A stretch of DNA of 64,000 bases from a bacterium 336/3 (GTDB taxonomy: Bacteria > Bacteroidota > Bacteroidia > Cytophagales > Thermonemataceae), in the NCBI GenBank assembly GCA_001281695.1, contig LJIE01000001.1, positions 2,937,521-3,001,520 on the forward strand, read 5' to 3'. Made by a program: the position numbers and the translations under genes. Numbering within the stretch: the first letter of the stretch is position 1; every line of letters starts with the position of its first letter. Below, piece by piece: positions 52,366 through 61,136 of the stretch. Below the pieces are notes generated by a model that was not told where the DNA came from, did not search any database, and saw nothing but the letters and a program-made list of their open reading frames with translations.

Positions 52366-54959
52366 TACTTATTCTGCTTACTTTGTCTCCAAACTATAAA
52401 AATACCACCTAAAAGTAAGACAAGCATGACAATAGAGCTGATCAATGCCAATCTTTCTCCTTTATAATATACATCAGGTTCGAATTTAAACTCTATTGTA
52501 TGTTTCCCTGAAGGAACAACCAATCCTCTGAGTAAATAGTTTACTTTCAAGTGTTCTACTGGTTTTCCATCTATGTATGCTTTCCAGCCAGATGTTGCTG
52601 TTTTATAATAAATTTCTGAAAATACAGCTAACTGAATACCATTTGCATTACTTTCATACACCATTTTATCTGGTGAATTGCTTGTCAATTTAATTTGTGC
52701 TGATGCATCAAAACGAACATCTTTTAGTTGCTCTGCTCCTTTTTGCTGTTGTAAAAAAGCTGTTTTAGAAGGTAAAATTGTACGCAAACTTTTAAACTCT
52801 TCATCTGCATTATTGACAATTTTATAGTTTTCTACAAACCAAACAGCTCCTTTGGCATCAGGATTTACAATGCCTATATTCTTATTATCTTTTAAAGGTA
52901 CAATAAAATATTTGATATTGAGCATATCTAAGAGAGGTTTATATTGCGAACCTTTTTCTAAATTACCTCCACTGCTTTGCATATCCTTGTATAAAGAGTC
53001 TACTTCTGTATCCATATATACAGTAATAACATCCTGATAACGACGCATTTTGGCTGCATGATACCCTCCTGCTGAAAAGTGAAAATATGAGCTTGTTGCA
53101 TCATTATAAGGATTACCTAAATTAAGTACTCTAAAATAACTCTTATCTTTTAAAATTTGCTCATTAGCTTGTGTAGGCTCTATATTGATAGCTTCTTCTT
53201 TAGCAACAAACTTATCGTTATTCAAATAACGTTTATCAACTCCCCATAAGTCAATAAGAGCTAAAAGAGCTAGTACAGATACTAAAATATTGAAATTGAT
53301 ATATTTTCTTGTGTAAGCAAAAAGACCTCCTATTGCCAATAGTATAAAAATTACACTTCTCCATGCATCTGCCGTAAACATACTTGCTCTATCTGCCTGA
53401 ATGCCTTGAATCAAGGCTTTTGCCAAACTGGGGCTTTGTGTCTTGATAGCCTGTTGAATAGCTTTATCTTGTGGTGCAGTAAAATCTATGATGCTACCAC
53501 CCAACAATGCAAGCAACAATAAAAACCCTCCCAATCCAATGGCAACCCATTTAATACGTTTTTCAAGGTTTTGTTTATTTTCTATATTTACCTCTGATGC
53601 ATATAATTTTTGTATTTCTTCCAAACCTAAAGCAGCTCCAATGACTAAAAATATAGGCATAAAGGAAAGTATCATGGTTACAGCTCTAAACTTATTGAAC
53701 AGAGGCAAATAGTCAAATAAAATATCATTTAAAAAGAAGTTCTTACCCCAAGCAATGCTCAAACAAAGCAGTACACTTCCTAAAAGCCACCATTTGAGTG
53801 TATTTTTACTTAAAAACATTCCTAAAACAAATAAAAACAAAAGCACAGCTCCCATATATGCAGGTCCGCCTGTACCTGGCTGATCGCCCCAATATAAAGA
53901 AGGTATGAGTCCTTGTGATTCTAAAATATTGACAAGTTGCTCCATAGGCATTCCCATTGCCTCACCTTCCTTTTCCAAAGCCTTCATAATATTTGAATCT
54001 TCTTTGGGACCTTCAAAAGAGCTACCACCATAACCATTGGCAATTAGTATATTGAGTGTTTCTCCTATACCATAACTCCAATTAAATGCATAAGACTTAT
54101 CCAATCCATCTGATTTTTGGGCTTTCTTATTTTTACTTTTATTTTCAGGAAATGCAACATTTTCAGGACTATCTGAAAGCTCATTTTTACCTCTGATAGT
54201 TTCTTTGGTATATTCGTTTATTACTAAATAACGATTAATATGATTACTCAAACTCAAAGCACCTGCCACCACACAAATAGCAGAAGCAATCCAAAATTGT
54301 TTCATGGCTTTCTCTTTGAATGCTATGAAGAACTGTACTCCTGCAAATACCAAGAAAGTAAGCCCCAAATAATAGGTCATTTGGACAAAATTGGCATATT
54401 GGTGAATAGCTGAAAAAAACATTACTAAAATACCTCCAATAATAAACTTACCCCGATAAGTATAAACCACAGCTCCAATCACCATAGGAATGGTCGCTAC
54501 TGAAATACATTTAGAAACATGCCCTGCCCCAATATTGATGATATTGTAGGATGTAAATGCATAGGCAATAGCCCCCAAAGCAGAAATCCAAGGATTAAAA
54601 CCCATTAAACTTAATCCAATATAAGCTCCAAGCATATATAAGAAAACCAAATTGGCTGGTTCTGGTAAAGTATAAACCAATGCTCTACCCAAATGAACGG
54701 ATATGCTGGAAGGATAATCAATCATAATCATATAATTAGGCATCCCTGCAAACATCCACGGATTCCAGTAAGGATATTCACCTGTTTCTTTGAGGTATTG
54801 CTTTCCTTGATGAGATGCACCCAAATGTTGCACCACATCATGTTGTTTGAGTGTCTGCCCTTTCATTACAGGCGACATATAAGCCAAAGAAATAACTATG
54901 AAAGCCACTACGATAAGTATGTGTGGCAAAGCTTTTTTTAGGATTGCGTTCCAATTCAT
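52365..54959 (-). CDS. YfhO family large membrane protein
   Basis: 864 residues from ATG 54959 (MNWNAILKKALPHILIVVAFIV); the frame could begin earlier at a TTG. About 12-13 membrane helices (YfhO pattern), with VMKGQTLKQHDVVQHLGASHQGKQYLKETGEYPYWNPWMFAGMPNYM near residues 28-80, and a C-terminal periplasmic beta domain (W-K-A-Y-I-D-G-K-P-V-E-H-L-K-V-N-Y-L-L-R-G) before the last helix. The family is linked to glycosylation of cell-wall or lipid-linked polymers in Gram-positive bacteria; its role here is unknown. Coupled to mreD. Confidence 0.88.
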   Translation of the reverse strand: MNWNAILKKALPHILIVVAFIVISLAYMSPVMKGQTLKQHDVVQHLGASHQGKQYLKETGEYPYWNPWMFAGMPNYMIMIDYPSSISVHLGRALVYTLPEPANLVFLYMLGAYIGLSLMGFNPWISALGAIAYAFTSYNIINIGAGHVSKCISVATIPMVIGAVVYTYRGKFIIGGILVMFFSAIHQYANFVQMTYYLGLTFLVFAGVQFFIAFKEKAMKQFWIASAICVVAGALSLSNHINRYLVINEYTKETIRGKNELSDSPENVAFPENKSKNKKAQKSDGLDKSYAFNWSYGIGETLNILIANGYGGSSFEGPKEDSNIMKALEKEGEAMGMPMEQLVNILESQGLIPSLYWGDQPGTGGPAYMGAVLLFLFVLGMFLSKNTLKWWLLGSVLLCLSIAWGKNFFLNDILFDYLPLFNKFRAVTMILSFMPIFLVIGAALGLEEIQKLYASEVNIENKQNLEKRIKWVAIGLGGFLLLLALLGGSIIDFTAPQDKAIQQAIKTQSPSLAKALIQGIQADRASMFTADAWRSVIFILLAIGGLFAYTRKYINFNILVSVLALLALIDLWGVDKRYLNNDKFVAKEEAINIEPTQANEQILKDKSYFRVLNLGNPYNDATSSYFHFSAGGYHAAKMRRYQDVITVYMDTEVDSLYKDMQSSGGNLEKGSQYKPLLDMLNIKYFIVPLKDNKNIGIVNPDAKGAVWFVENYKIVNNADEEFKSLRTILPSKTAFLQQQKGAEQLKDVRFDASAQIKLTSNSPDKMVYESNANGIQLAVFSEIYYKTATSGWKAYIDGKPVEHLKVNYLLRGLVVPSGKHTIEFKFEPDVYYKGERLALISSIVMLVLLLGGIFIVWRQSKQNK

Positions 54960-55113
54960 GGTATAAAAACGGAAAAATGCCTTGCAATATAGCAAGAAGC
55001 CTGATAGGTTTTAAACTACTCCGCAAAATTATTTATTTTTTAGAGCTTTTATATTTTTTATGATAATTTTTTATTGGTATAATTGAATTATAAAACTTTA
55101 TCTATCTACAATT

Positions 55114-55827
55114 ATGAAAAAAGCCTTAATAATAATCGTTCTATGTTTAATAAACTATACAAGTTCTTTTGCTCAAATTGCTCAAGGTACAAAATGGCTG
55201 AGTGGAAGTATTAATTATTTTTCCAAGAGTGATGATACATTAGGAGGTTTCGGCAATTACAAGACAATGTATCAATCCTTTAGCTTTTCTCCCGTTTTTG
55301 GTTATTTTATCAAAGAAAACCAACTATTAGGAATAGGGTTTATCTATTCTAATTCTAATAATTCTATCAATTATGACGATACTTTCAATAATAATGGTGG
55401 TACCAGTTTAGTAAACCAAAGTAAATCTAATTTGTATGGTGTCCAATTGTTTTATAGAAAGTTTTTTCCTTTATCATCTAAATTTTACATAGCAGCTGAA
55501 AGTAATTTTTATATAAAAGGAGGTAAAAAGAAACAAGAACTTCCTGATAATTTAGATATATCTAATATAAAAACAAATATCACACAAACTAGATTATCTG
55601 GAAAACTTGCTTTGATTTATTTCTTTACATCAAAATTTGCTACTGAAATGAACATTGGTGGTCTAAATTTAGATTATAACAAAAGTAAAGGCTCTTATGA
55701 GCAAAGGGTTTATACAGGAGCAGGAACATTTATCAGAGAAACTATCAAGTTTGAGAATCAAGATATAAATATGTCTTCCTCATTTTTCTTCAACAACATC
55801 AGTTTAGGCTTTCAGTTTTATTTTTAA
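55114..55827 (+). CDS. Outer membrane beta-barrel protein
   Basis: 237 residues with a signal peptide (MKKALIIIVLCLINYTSSFAQ). Beta-rich: alternating strands such as WLSGSINYFSKSDD, SFSFSPVFGYFI, LYGVQLFYRKFFP, and a C-terminal strand ending in aromatic F-Q-F-Y-F, the usual C-terminal signature of outer membrane barrels. OmpA-like/OMP_b-brl type, about eight strands. Role unknown. Terminator downstream. Confidence 0.78.
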   Translation: MKKALIIIVLCLINYTSSFAQIAQGTKWLSGSINYFSKSDDTLGGFGNYKTMYQSFSFSPVFGYFIKENQLLGIGFIYSNSNNSINYDDTFNNNGGTSLVNQSKSNLYGVQLFYRKFFPLSSKFYIAAESNFYIKGGKKKQELPDNLDISNIKTNITQTRLSGKLALIYFFTSKFATEMNIGGLNLDYNKSKGSYEQRVYTGAGTFIRETIKFENQDINMSSSFFFNNISLGFQFYF

Positions 55828-55850
55828 TCATTTCTTTTTATTTATAATTT

Positions 55851-55887
55851 GCCCTACAAAAGAAAATTTCTTATGTAGGGCTTTTTT
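55851..55887 (+). terminator. Terminator of the outer membrane protein gene
   Basis: GCCCTACAAAAGAAA / TTTCTTATGTAGGGC, 15-bp stem with one mismatch and a T6 run. It follows the stop by 24 nt. Confidence 0.75.
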
Positions 55888-55953
55888 AATACGCTTATAA
55901 TCAAATTATTAAATAAATATCTTTTAAACTATCTTATCAATCTTGTATATTTT

Positions 55954-55985
55954 TTTGTTTGTCTTGTTTTCATCCTTTAGATTTG
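55954..55985 (+). promoter_or_regulatory. Promoter of nupC
   Basis: TTTG at 55954-55957, 20-nt spacer, TAGATTTG at 55978-55985 (TAnnTTTG). It is 43 nt before the nupC ATG. The preceding ~65 nt of AT-rich DNA shows nothing further. Confidence 0.5.
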
Positions 55986-56028
55986 GCAAGTTTATACATA
56001 CATCATTTTCAGTTACAACTTCTTTTGA

Positions 56029-57264
56029 ATGGAACGTTTTACAGGAATCATTGGGATTGTCCTTATTTTGGGATTAGCATTTTTATTATCAAACAACAGA
56101 AAAGCTATTAATTATAGATTGGTTGGTGTTGGATTGGGTTTACAAGTAATTCTGGCTTTGTTTATTTTAAAAGTCCCTTTTGGAAAAGTTATTTTTGGAG
56201 AGCTGGGGGCTGGTATTACCAAGCTACTTACTTTTGCAGACAAAGGTGCTGATTTTGTGTTTGGTTCTTTGGTAAACAAAGACCTCATGGAAAAAGCCTT
56301 CGGAAAAGGTAATGATTTTGTATTTTTCTTAAAAGTAATTCCTACCATCATTTTTGTAGCTGTACTTGTCAATATTGCTTATCATATTGGTTTGATGCAA
56401 AGAATTGTGTCTGTGATGGCAAAAGGTGTACATGCTCTTATGCGTGTAAGTGGTGCTGAAGCTGTATCAAATGTAGCCAGTACATTTGTGGGACAGGTCG
56501 AAGCCCAAATCATGATTAAACCCTATCTCAAAGGTATGACCAACTCAGAACTACTTGCTTCTATGGCTGGTAGCATGGCTTGCATTGCTGGTGGCGTGAT
56601 GGCTGTTTATATTTCATTTGGTATTCCTGCTGAATATTTGCTTGCAGCAAGTTTGATGGCTGCACCAGGGGCTTTGGTTATTTCCAAAATCATATATCCT
56701 GAAACAGAAGAATCTCAAACCAAAGGTGTTGTAAAATTAGAAGTTCATAAAAGTCATGCTAATTTAGTTGATGCTATTTCTGGAGGGGCTAGTGATGGTT
56801 TGAAAGTTGGTTTGAATGTAATTGCTATGCTCATTGGCTTTATCGCTCTCATTGCATTGGTAGATTTTGCTTTAGGTGCTGCTGGTGGTCTTTTTAATCA
56901 AGAGTTGAGTTTAAAAATTGTTTTAGGATGGGTTTTTTCTGGTTTTGCATGGACAATGGGCGTACCCGCTCAAGATATTCAAACAGCAGGTTCTCTCATG
57001 GGTACAAAAATGGTTATCAATGAGTTTGTAGCTTATTTAGACCTGAAAGCTATTAAAGGAACTTTAGATCCCAAAACGCTAGTTATTACAAGTTTTGCTT
57101 TGTGTGGATTTGCAAATTTTAGCTCTATTGCCATTCAGGTGGGTGGTATTAGTGAGCTTGCCCCTGAAAGACGTTCTGATTTAGCTAAGTTGGGCTTCAA
57201 AGCTTTGATTGCAGGAACACTTGCCTCTTATCTTTCTGCTACTCTTGCAGGTATTGTTATGTAA
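56029..57264 (+). CDS. nupC: Concentrative nucleoside transporter (NupC/CNT family)
   Basis: 411 residues with the CNT pattern: IGIVLILGLAFLLSNNRKAINYR at the N-terminus, GLQVILALFILKVPFGKVIF, the S-N-V-A-S-T-F-V-G-Q-V-E-A-Q-I-M-I-K-P-Y motif near residue 150 which binds nucleoside and sodium, and L-C-G-F-A-N-F-S-S-I-A-I-Q-V-G-G-I near residue 370. Imports nucleosides with Na+ or H+ across the cytoplasmic membrane. Own promoter and terminator. Confidence 0.94.
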   Translation: MERFTGIIGIVLILGLAFLLSNNRKAINYRLVGVGLGLQVILALFILKVPFGKVIFGELGAGITKLLTFADKGADFVFGSLVNKDLMEKAFGKGNDFVFFLKVIPTIIFVAVLVNIAYHIGLMQRIVSVMAKGVHALMRVSGAEAVSNVASTFVGQVEAQIMIKPYLKGMTNSELLASMAGSMACIAGGVMAVYISFGIPAEYLLAASLMAAPGALVISKIIYPETEESQTKGVVKLEVHKSHANLVDAISGGASDGLKVGLNVIAMLIGFIALIALVDFALGAAGGLFNQELSLKIVLGWVFSGFAWTMGVPAQDIQTAGSLMGTKMVINEFVAYLDLKAIKGTLDPKTLVITSFALCGFANFSSIAIQVGGISELAPERRSDLAKLGFKALIAGTLASYLSATLAGIVM

Positions 57265-57284
57265 AGAATTCATAATTTTTCTAT

Positions 57285-57321
57285 AAAAAAAGAGGTTTTT
57301 TGCATAAAAGCCTCTTTTTTT
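57285..57321 (+). terminator. Terminator of nupC
   Basis: AAAAAAAGAGG / CCTCTTTTTTT, 11-bp stem with a 15-nt loop and T-tract. It separates nupC from the tsf promoter. Confidence 0.7.
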
Positions 57322-57342
57322 ATATGATTCCTCATACTACAA

Positions 57343-57373
57343 TTTGCTTTTTAAAATAAAATTCGTATCTTTG
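57343..57373 (+). promoter_or_regulatory. Promoter of tsf
   Basis: TTTG at 57343-57346, 19-nt spacer, TATCTTTG at 57366-57373, a textbook Bacteroidota housekeeping promoter, 38 nt before the tsf ATG. Confidence 0.85.
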
Positions 57374-57411
57374 CACCCAAATTAAAAAAGATAAATAAAC
57401 CTTTTATTTTT

Positions 57412-58242
57412 ATGGCAATTACTGCACAAGATGTGAACAAACTCCGCCAAATGACTGGCATGGGTATGATGGATTGCAAACAAGCTCTTACAGAGGCTGA
57501 TGGTGATTTTGACAAAGCTATTGAAGTTTTACGTAAAAAAGGAGAGAAAATCTCTGCTAAACGTGCTGATAACGAGACAAAAGAGGGTGTAGTAATGATT
57601 TACACTTCTGATGCTCAAAACGAAGGTATTATGTTTTCTTTCAATTGCGAAACTGAATCAGTTGCTAAAAACGCTGAATTCAACAGTTTAGCAGAAAGAA
57701 TTATGAAAGAAGCTATTGCAAACAAACCAGCTACTACTGAAACATTGATGCAATTAAGCTCTGATGGAAAAGCTCTTCAAGAATATGTTACCGATTTTGT
57801 AGGTAAAGTAGGTGAAAAAATATTAGTAACAGCTTATGCACACTTACAAGGAGAGAAAGTAATTTCTTACTTACATAGCAATAACAAATTAGGTGTTTTG
57901 ATTGCTTTAGATGGTACAAATGGTGTAGATGCTGTAAGTGTTGGAAAAGACCTTGCTATGCAAATCGCAGCTATGAGCCCTATCGCAGTAGATAGAGAAG
58001 ATATTCCTCAAAACCTTTTAGATAAAGAGTTGGAAATCGGTATGGAGCAAGCTCGTAACGAAGGAAAACCTGAAAATATGTTAGAAAAAATTGGTCAAGG
58101 TAAAGTAACTAAATTTGTAAAAGATAGCACTTTATTGAACCAAGAATTTGTAAAAGATGGTTCTAAAAATGTAAAACAACATTTAGAAAGTATCAGCAAA
58201 GATTTGAAAGTAAAAACTTTCAAAAGAATTTCTGTTATCTAA
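57412..58242 (+). CDS. tsf: Elongation factor Ts
   Basis: 276 residues, standard length. Guanine-nucleotide exchange factor for EF-Tu. N-terminal UBA-like domain with VNKLRQMTGMGMMDCKQALTEADGDFDKAIEVLRKKGE, the EF-Ts signatures, then the core domains with EGVVMIYTSDAQNEGIMFSFNCETESVAKN and HLQGEKVISYLH. It is not preceded by rpsB as in most bacteria; the upstream neighbour is nupC and a terminator lies between, so it is transcribed from its own promoter. Confidence 0.97.
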   Translation: MAITAQDVNKLRQMTGMGMMDCKQALTEADGDFDKAIEVLRKKGEKISAKRADNETKEGVVMIYTSDAQNEGIMFSFNCETESVAKNAEFNSLAERIMKEAIANKPATTETLMQLSSDGKALQEYVTDFVGKVGEKILVTAYAHLQGEKVISYLHSNNKLGVLIALDGTNGVDAVSVGKDLAMQIAAMSPIAVDREDIPQNLLDKELEIGMEQARNEGKPENMLEKIGQGKVTKFVKDSTLLNQEFVKDGSKNVKQHLESISKDLKVKTFKRISVI

Positions 58243-58269
58243 GAATCCGAACACATATTGTAAATTTTA

Positions 58270-58302
58270 CAAACCTTCATAGCCTCGTGTTATGAAGGTT
58301 TG
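58270..58302 (+). terminator. Hairpin after tsf, terminator-like
   Basis: CAAACCTTCATA / TATGAAGGTTTG, 12-bp stem with a 9-nt loop, 27 nt after the tsf stop. The T-run is poor, so termination could be partial. Confidence 0.55.
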
Positions 58303-58411
58303 TGCTTGAAAAGAAGTTACTTAAAAATCAAAATAATCACGTTTTTAAATTAGAATAGTTCAATTTTCAAATTATATTCTTGTTAAATACTTGATTACAA
58401 ACAAAAAAACT

Positions 58412-59365
58412 ATGAAAAATGTACAAATGATAACATTGTGGGTGTTGGTTGTAGGGTTGATTGGTTACACCATTTATGACAAAAGATTTAATAAACAGGA
58501 TGCTGCTAATTATCAAGATGGCTCTTGGCATCAGACCCAACTAATTAATTTCAAACTGCCTGAAAACTTAAATTTTGCAGGTGAAACAGTTCCTTTAGAC
58601 AACATAAATGTAAGACAACGTCTTGATAGAGAGTTTTACGCTTTTATGTTTGGGCATGCTGGTACAGCCATGACCATCAAAAAAGCTGATCAGTGGCTTC
58701 CTCGTTTTGAGAAAATATTATTAGAAATGGGTGTTCATCCCGATTTTAAATACCTCCCAATTATTGAAAGTAATTTGAGCAATGCCATCTCTCCTGCTGG
58801 AGCTACAGGTTTCTGGCAAATCATGCCCGAAGTAGCTGGACATTATGGTTTGGAAATCAGTGATGAAGTAGATGAACGCTACCATCCTATCAAATCGGCT
58901 TATGCTGCGGCTAAGATATTAAAAGAAAACTATGATAAATTTGGAAATTGGGCATTGGCTGCTGCTGCTTACAACGCAGGACCTGGTTATTTGGAAGGGA
59001 CCATCCAGTTTCAACAAAGTAAATCATATTATCATTTGCATTTATACCCTGAAACAGCTCGCTATGTAATTCGTATGATTGCTTTTAAAAATCTTTATGA
59101 AAACCCTGTTCGTTTTGGCTATCCTATTACAAAAGATAATATTTACACAGCAGAACCTACCAAAACCATCAAAGTAAAAGAAACAATTCTTGATTTAGCT
59201 GAATTTGCTATCCAAAATGGTATTACTTATAAAACACTCATAGATTTAAACCCTTGGCTAAAAGCTAAATCTTTAACTGTAAAACAGGGAAAATCGTATG
59301 AAATAGAATTGCCCCTCAATGCAAAACCTGTTGCGAAAGATAGTGTTCAGATAGAGAAGAAGTAA
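58412..59365 (+). CDS. Membrane-anchored lytic transglycosylase (SLT family)
   Basis: 317 residues from ATG 58412 (MKNVQMITLWVLVVGLIGYTIYD, a membrane anchor ~6-22); a TTG lies 7 codons upstream. Lytic transglycosylase domain (~85-230): catalytic Glu119 in IIESNLSNAISPAGATGFWQIMP and the A-Y-N-A-G-P-G motif at ~186-192, which close the active site; typical of MltD/Slt enzymes cutting peptidoglycan glycan strands. A LysM-like C-terminal region (~255-305, D-L-A-E-F-A-I-Q-N-G-I-T-Y-K-T-L-I-D-L-N-P-W-L) follows. Confidence 0.92.
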   Translation: MKNVQMITLWVLVVGLIGYTIYDKRFNKQDAANYQDGSWHQTQLINFKLPENLNFAGETVPLDNINVRQRLDREFYAFMFGHAGTAMTIKKADQWLPRFEKILLEMGVHPDFKYLPIIESNLSNAISPAGATGFWQIMPEVAGHYGLEISDEVDERYHPIKSAYAAAKILKENYDKFGNWALAAAAYNAGPGYLEGTIQFQQSKSYYHLHLYPETARYVIRMIAFKNLYENPVRFGYPITKDNIYTAEPTKTIKVKETILDLAEFAIQNGITYKTLIDLNPWLKAKSLTVKQGKSYEIELPLNAKPVAKDSVQIEKK

Positions 59366-59391
59366 ACTATCTCTTTTGAGATAGTTTTTTT
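59364..59391. terminator. Terminator hairpin between convergent genes
   Basis: AAACTATCTC / GAGATAGTTT with a TTTT loop and a T-run, overlapping both stop codons of the transglycosylase gene and the minus-strand lipoprotein gene. Confidence 0.75.
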
Positions 59392-59888
59392 ACTATTTTC
59401 ATAAAATCTAAGTTTGTACTACTTATTATTGTATCTCTAATTATTTTATTTTTTTGGAGTTGTAAGATTATAATTTCTTCATTAGCCACAATACCTCTTC
59501 CTTGTAAATAATATAAAATATAATGTCTATCTCCTTTAGCTAAGGCTATTAGCTGTCTATTAGGCAAATCGCCACTTATTGAACAAGTTAAATCTGCTTC
59601 CTCATCAGGATTTGCTATTTTCCAGCCTTTTTTAGAAAATGGGTCAGGATATTTCTCAGAAAGATATTGAATTACTGAGGCTGGGATATATTTCTTGTCA
59701 TGGTAAATACCATACTTTAAGGTTAATTCTTTGAGAGAATCTGCTTGTCTTTGCTGTTGAGCTAACTTTATTATTTCTTTAAAATTTTGATATGGAAGTA
59801 TCTCTACTCTTTGAGAATATACTGGCTCAGCATTATCATTACAAGAAACAAAACATGAAATAAACACGATAAAAAGTAAAACTTTCAT
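59367..59888 (-). CDS. Lipoprotein, function unknown (173 aa)
   Basis: 173 residues, lipoprotein signal with F-V-S-C lipobox (Cys16). The mature part contains a helix-rich N-terminal half (EIIKLAQQQRQADSLKEL) and a beta-rich C-terminal half with Y-I-L-Y-Y-L-Q-G-R-G-I-V-A-N-E. Not recognised. It sits downstream of the protease gene on the minus strand, with the protease terminator in between. Confidence 0.6.
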   Translation of the reverse strand: MKVLLFIVFISCFVSCNDNAEPVYSQRVEILPYQNFKEIIKLAQQQRQADSLKELTLKYGIYHDKKYIPASVIQYLSEKYPDPFSKKGWKIANPDEEADLTCSISGDLPNRQLIALAKGDRHYILYYLQGRGIVANEEIIILQLQKNKIIRDTIISSTNLDFMKIVKKLSQKR

Positions 59889-59936
59889 AGTCTTAAAGAA
59901 TTGATAAGTAATTTATCATTTTTTTATCAAAACAAA

Positions 59937-59959
59937 AAGGAGAAACCAAGTTTCTCCTT
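59937..59959 (-). terminator. Terminator of the anti-sigma/protease gene
   Basis: AAGGAGAAAC / GTTTCTCCTT with a 3-nt loop, followed on the minus strand by CTTTTTGTTTT. It lies 23 nt after the stop of the 59983 gene. Confidence 0.8.
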
Positions 59960-59982
59960 CTCTATTTTTTATGTTTTATTGA

Positions 59983-61086
59983 CTATTTTTTCTCTTTACC
60001 ATACACCTTCAGTTCAAAGATGTAGTTTTGGATAGCCTTGATTTGTTGAGGACGCTTCATGGTAAACAATCTACTCTGTTTTGGTAAAATAATTGGTTTT
60101 TCGGGTTTCTGATGAGCTTCCAAAGAATCTACAAGAGCTTTGATGTATTTTGCTTTGATGGCAAAAGCTGCTCCTTCTTGTTTGGTATGCTTTCTATTGA
60201 TGATACCCACCAAAAATCCTTTATCATCCAAAAGAGGTCCACCACTATTCCCTGGGTTTACAGGAATAGACACCTGATACTCCAAACTATCACCCTCAAA
60301 ACCTGTTCGAGAGGCTACTTCTCCTTTACCATACACCAAATCTTCACGAGGGTACGCCAATGTAAAAACTTCCTCGCCCAAATCTACTGGTTCATAACGA
60401 AACATATAAGGTAGAGGGTTGAAATTTGTAAACTTGTCGTCTGTAATCTGTAAAATCGCCAAATCTCGTTGCTCATCTTTATAAAATACAACTGCTTTAT
60501 ATCTTTGAACGGAATCTTGTTTTGCTTCTGCATAAATAGCTGTTGCATCTTTCACAGCATGATAGTTCGTCAATAAATAACCATTCTGAGAAATTACAAA
60601 AGCTGTTGCTGTATGGTCAACGACAGGCTCATCTTGTTTTTCATTTTGTTCTTCTAAAGAGCTTTGTCGTCTTTTTACAGCATCCAAGTCCTTTTTAAGC
60701 GACTGAAAGTAAGTTATCTGTTGACTTTCTAAGTTATTTAGGTTTCTGGCATTCCAAAGTACTCCAATTGCCGTAAGGATAGCCACAGAAGCCGCCACAG
60801 CCATTGTAGGGAAATGCTTTTTCCAAAAGGTCTGAACAATCGGATGTTTATAAAATACCCAAGCTTTGTGTTTTTCCAAATCTTTATGAAATACGTTCAT
60901 TTGAGCTTTCAAACGCTCACGTTCAGCATGTTGATTGAGTGTTTCTAAGAAAAAACGATGTTGTTCTACTTCTTCTGCAAAAAGAGGTTCTGTTTGCAAT
61001 TTTTCTTGAAACTGTTGCAACGAATCTCCTTCCAAATTACCTTTTAGGTAGCTTTCTATCCATTCGTATCGTTGTTGCAAATTCAT
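59983..61086 (-). CDS. Anti-sigma-like protein fused to trypsin-like (HtrA/S1C) protease
   Basis: 367 residues. Residues 1-80 are a cytoplasmic helical domain of the kind seen at the N-terminus of Bacteroidota anti-sigma factors (RYEWIESYLKGNLEGDSLQQFQEKL), but without a zinc motif. A membrane helix follows at ~93-111, then a coiled coil (~115-150) and a trypsin-like protease domain ~157-325 with His176 (TNYHAVKDA), Asp208 (RDLAILQI) and Ser281 (PVNPGNSGGPLL), a complete triad. No PDZ domain. The gene follows the sigma factor gene (50 nt apart, same strand), so the protein probably controls that sigma factor and senses periplasmic stress. Confidence 0.85.
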   Translation of the reverse strand: MNLQQRYEWIESYLKGNLEGDSLQQFQEKLQTEPLFAEEVEQHRFFLETLNQHAERERLKAQMNVFHKDLEKHKAWVFYKHPIVQTFWKKHFPTMAVAASVAILTAIGVLWNARNLNNLESQQITYFQSLKKDLDAVKRRQSSLEEQNEKQDEPVVDHTATAFVISQNGYLLTNYHAVKDATAIYAEAKQDSVQRYKAVVFYKDEQRDLAILQITDDKFTNFNPLPYMFRYEPVDLGEEVFTLAYPREDLVYGKGEVASRTGFEGDSLEYQVSIPVNPGNSGGPLLDDKGFLVGIINRKHTKQEGAAFAIKAKYIKALVDSLEAHQKPEKPIILPKQSRLFTMKRPQQIKAIQNYIFELKVYGKEKK

Positions 61087-61136
61087 GATAAGTTAAAGTT
61101 TTAAATGTTTAATATTATTACGTTGAATAATGAATT

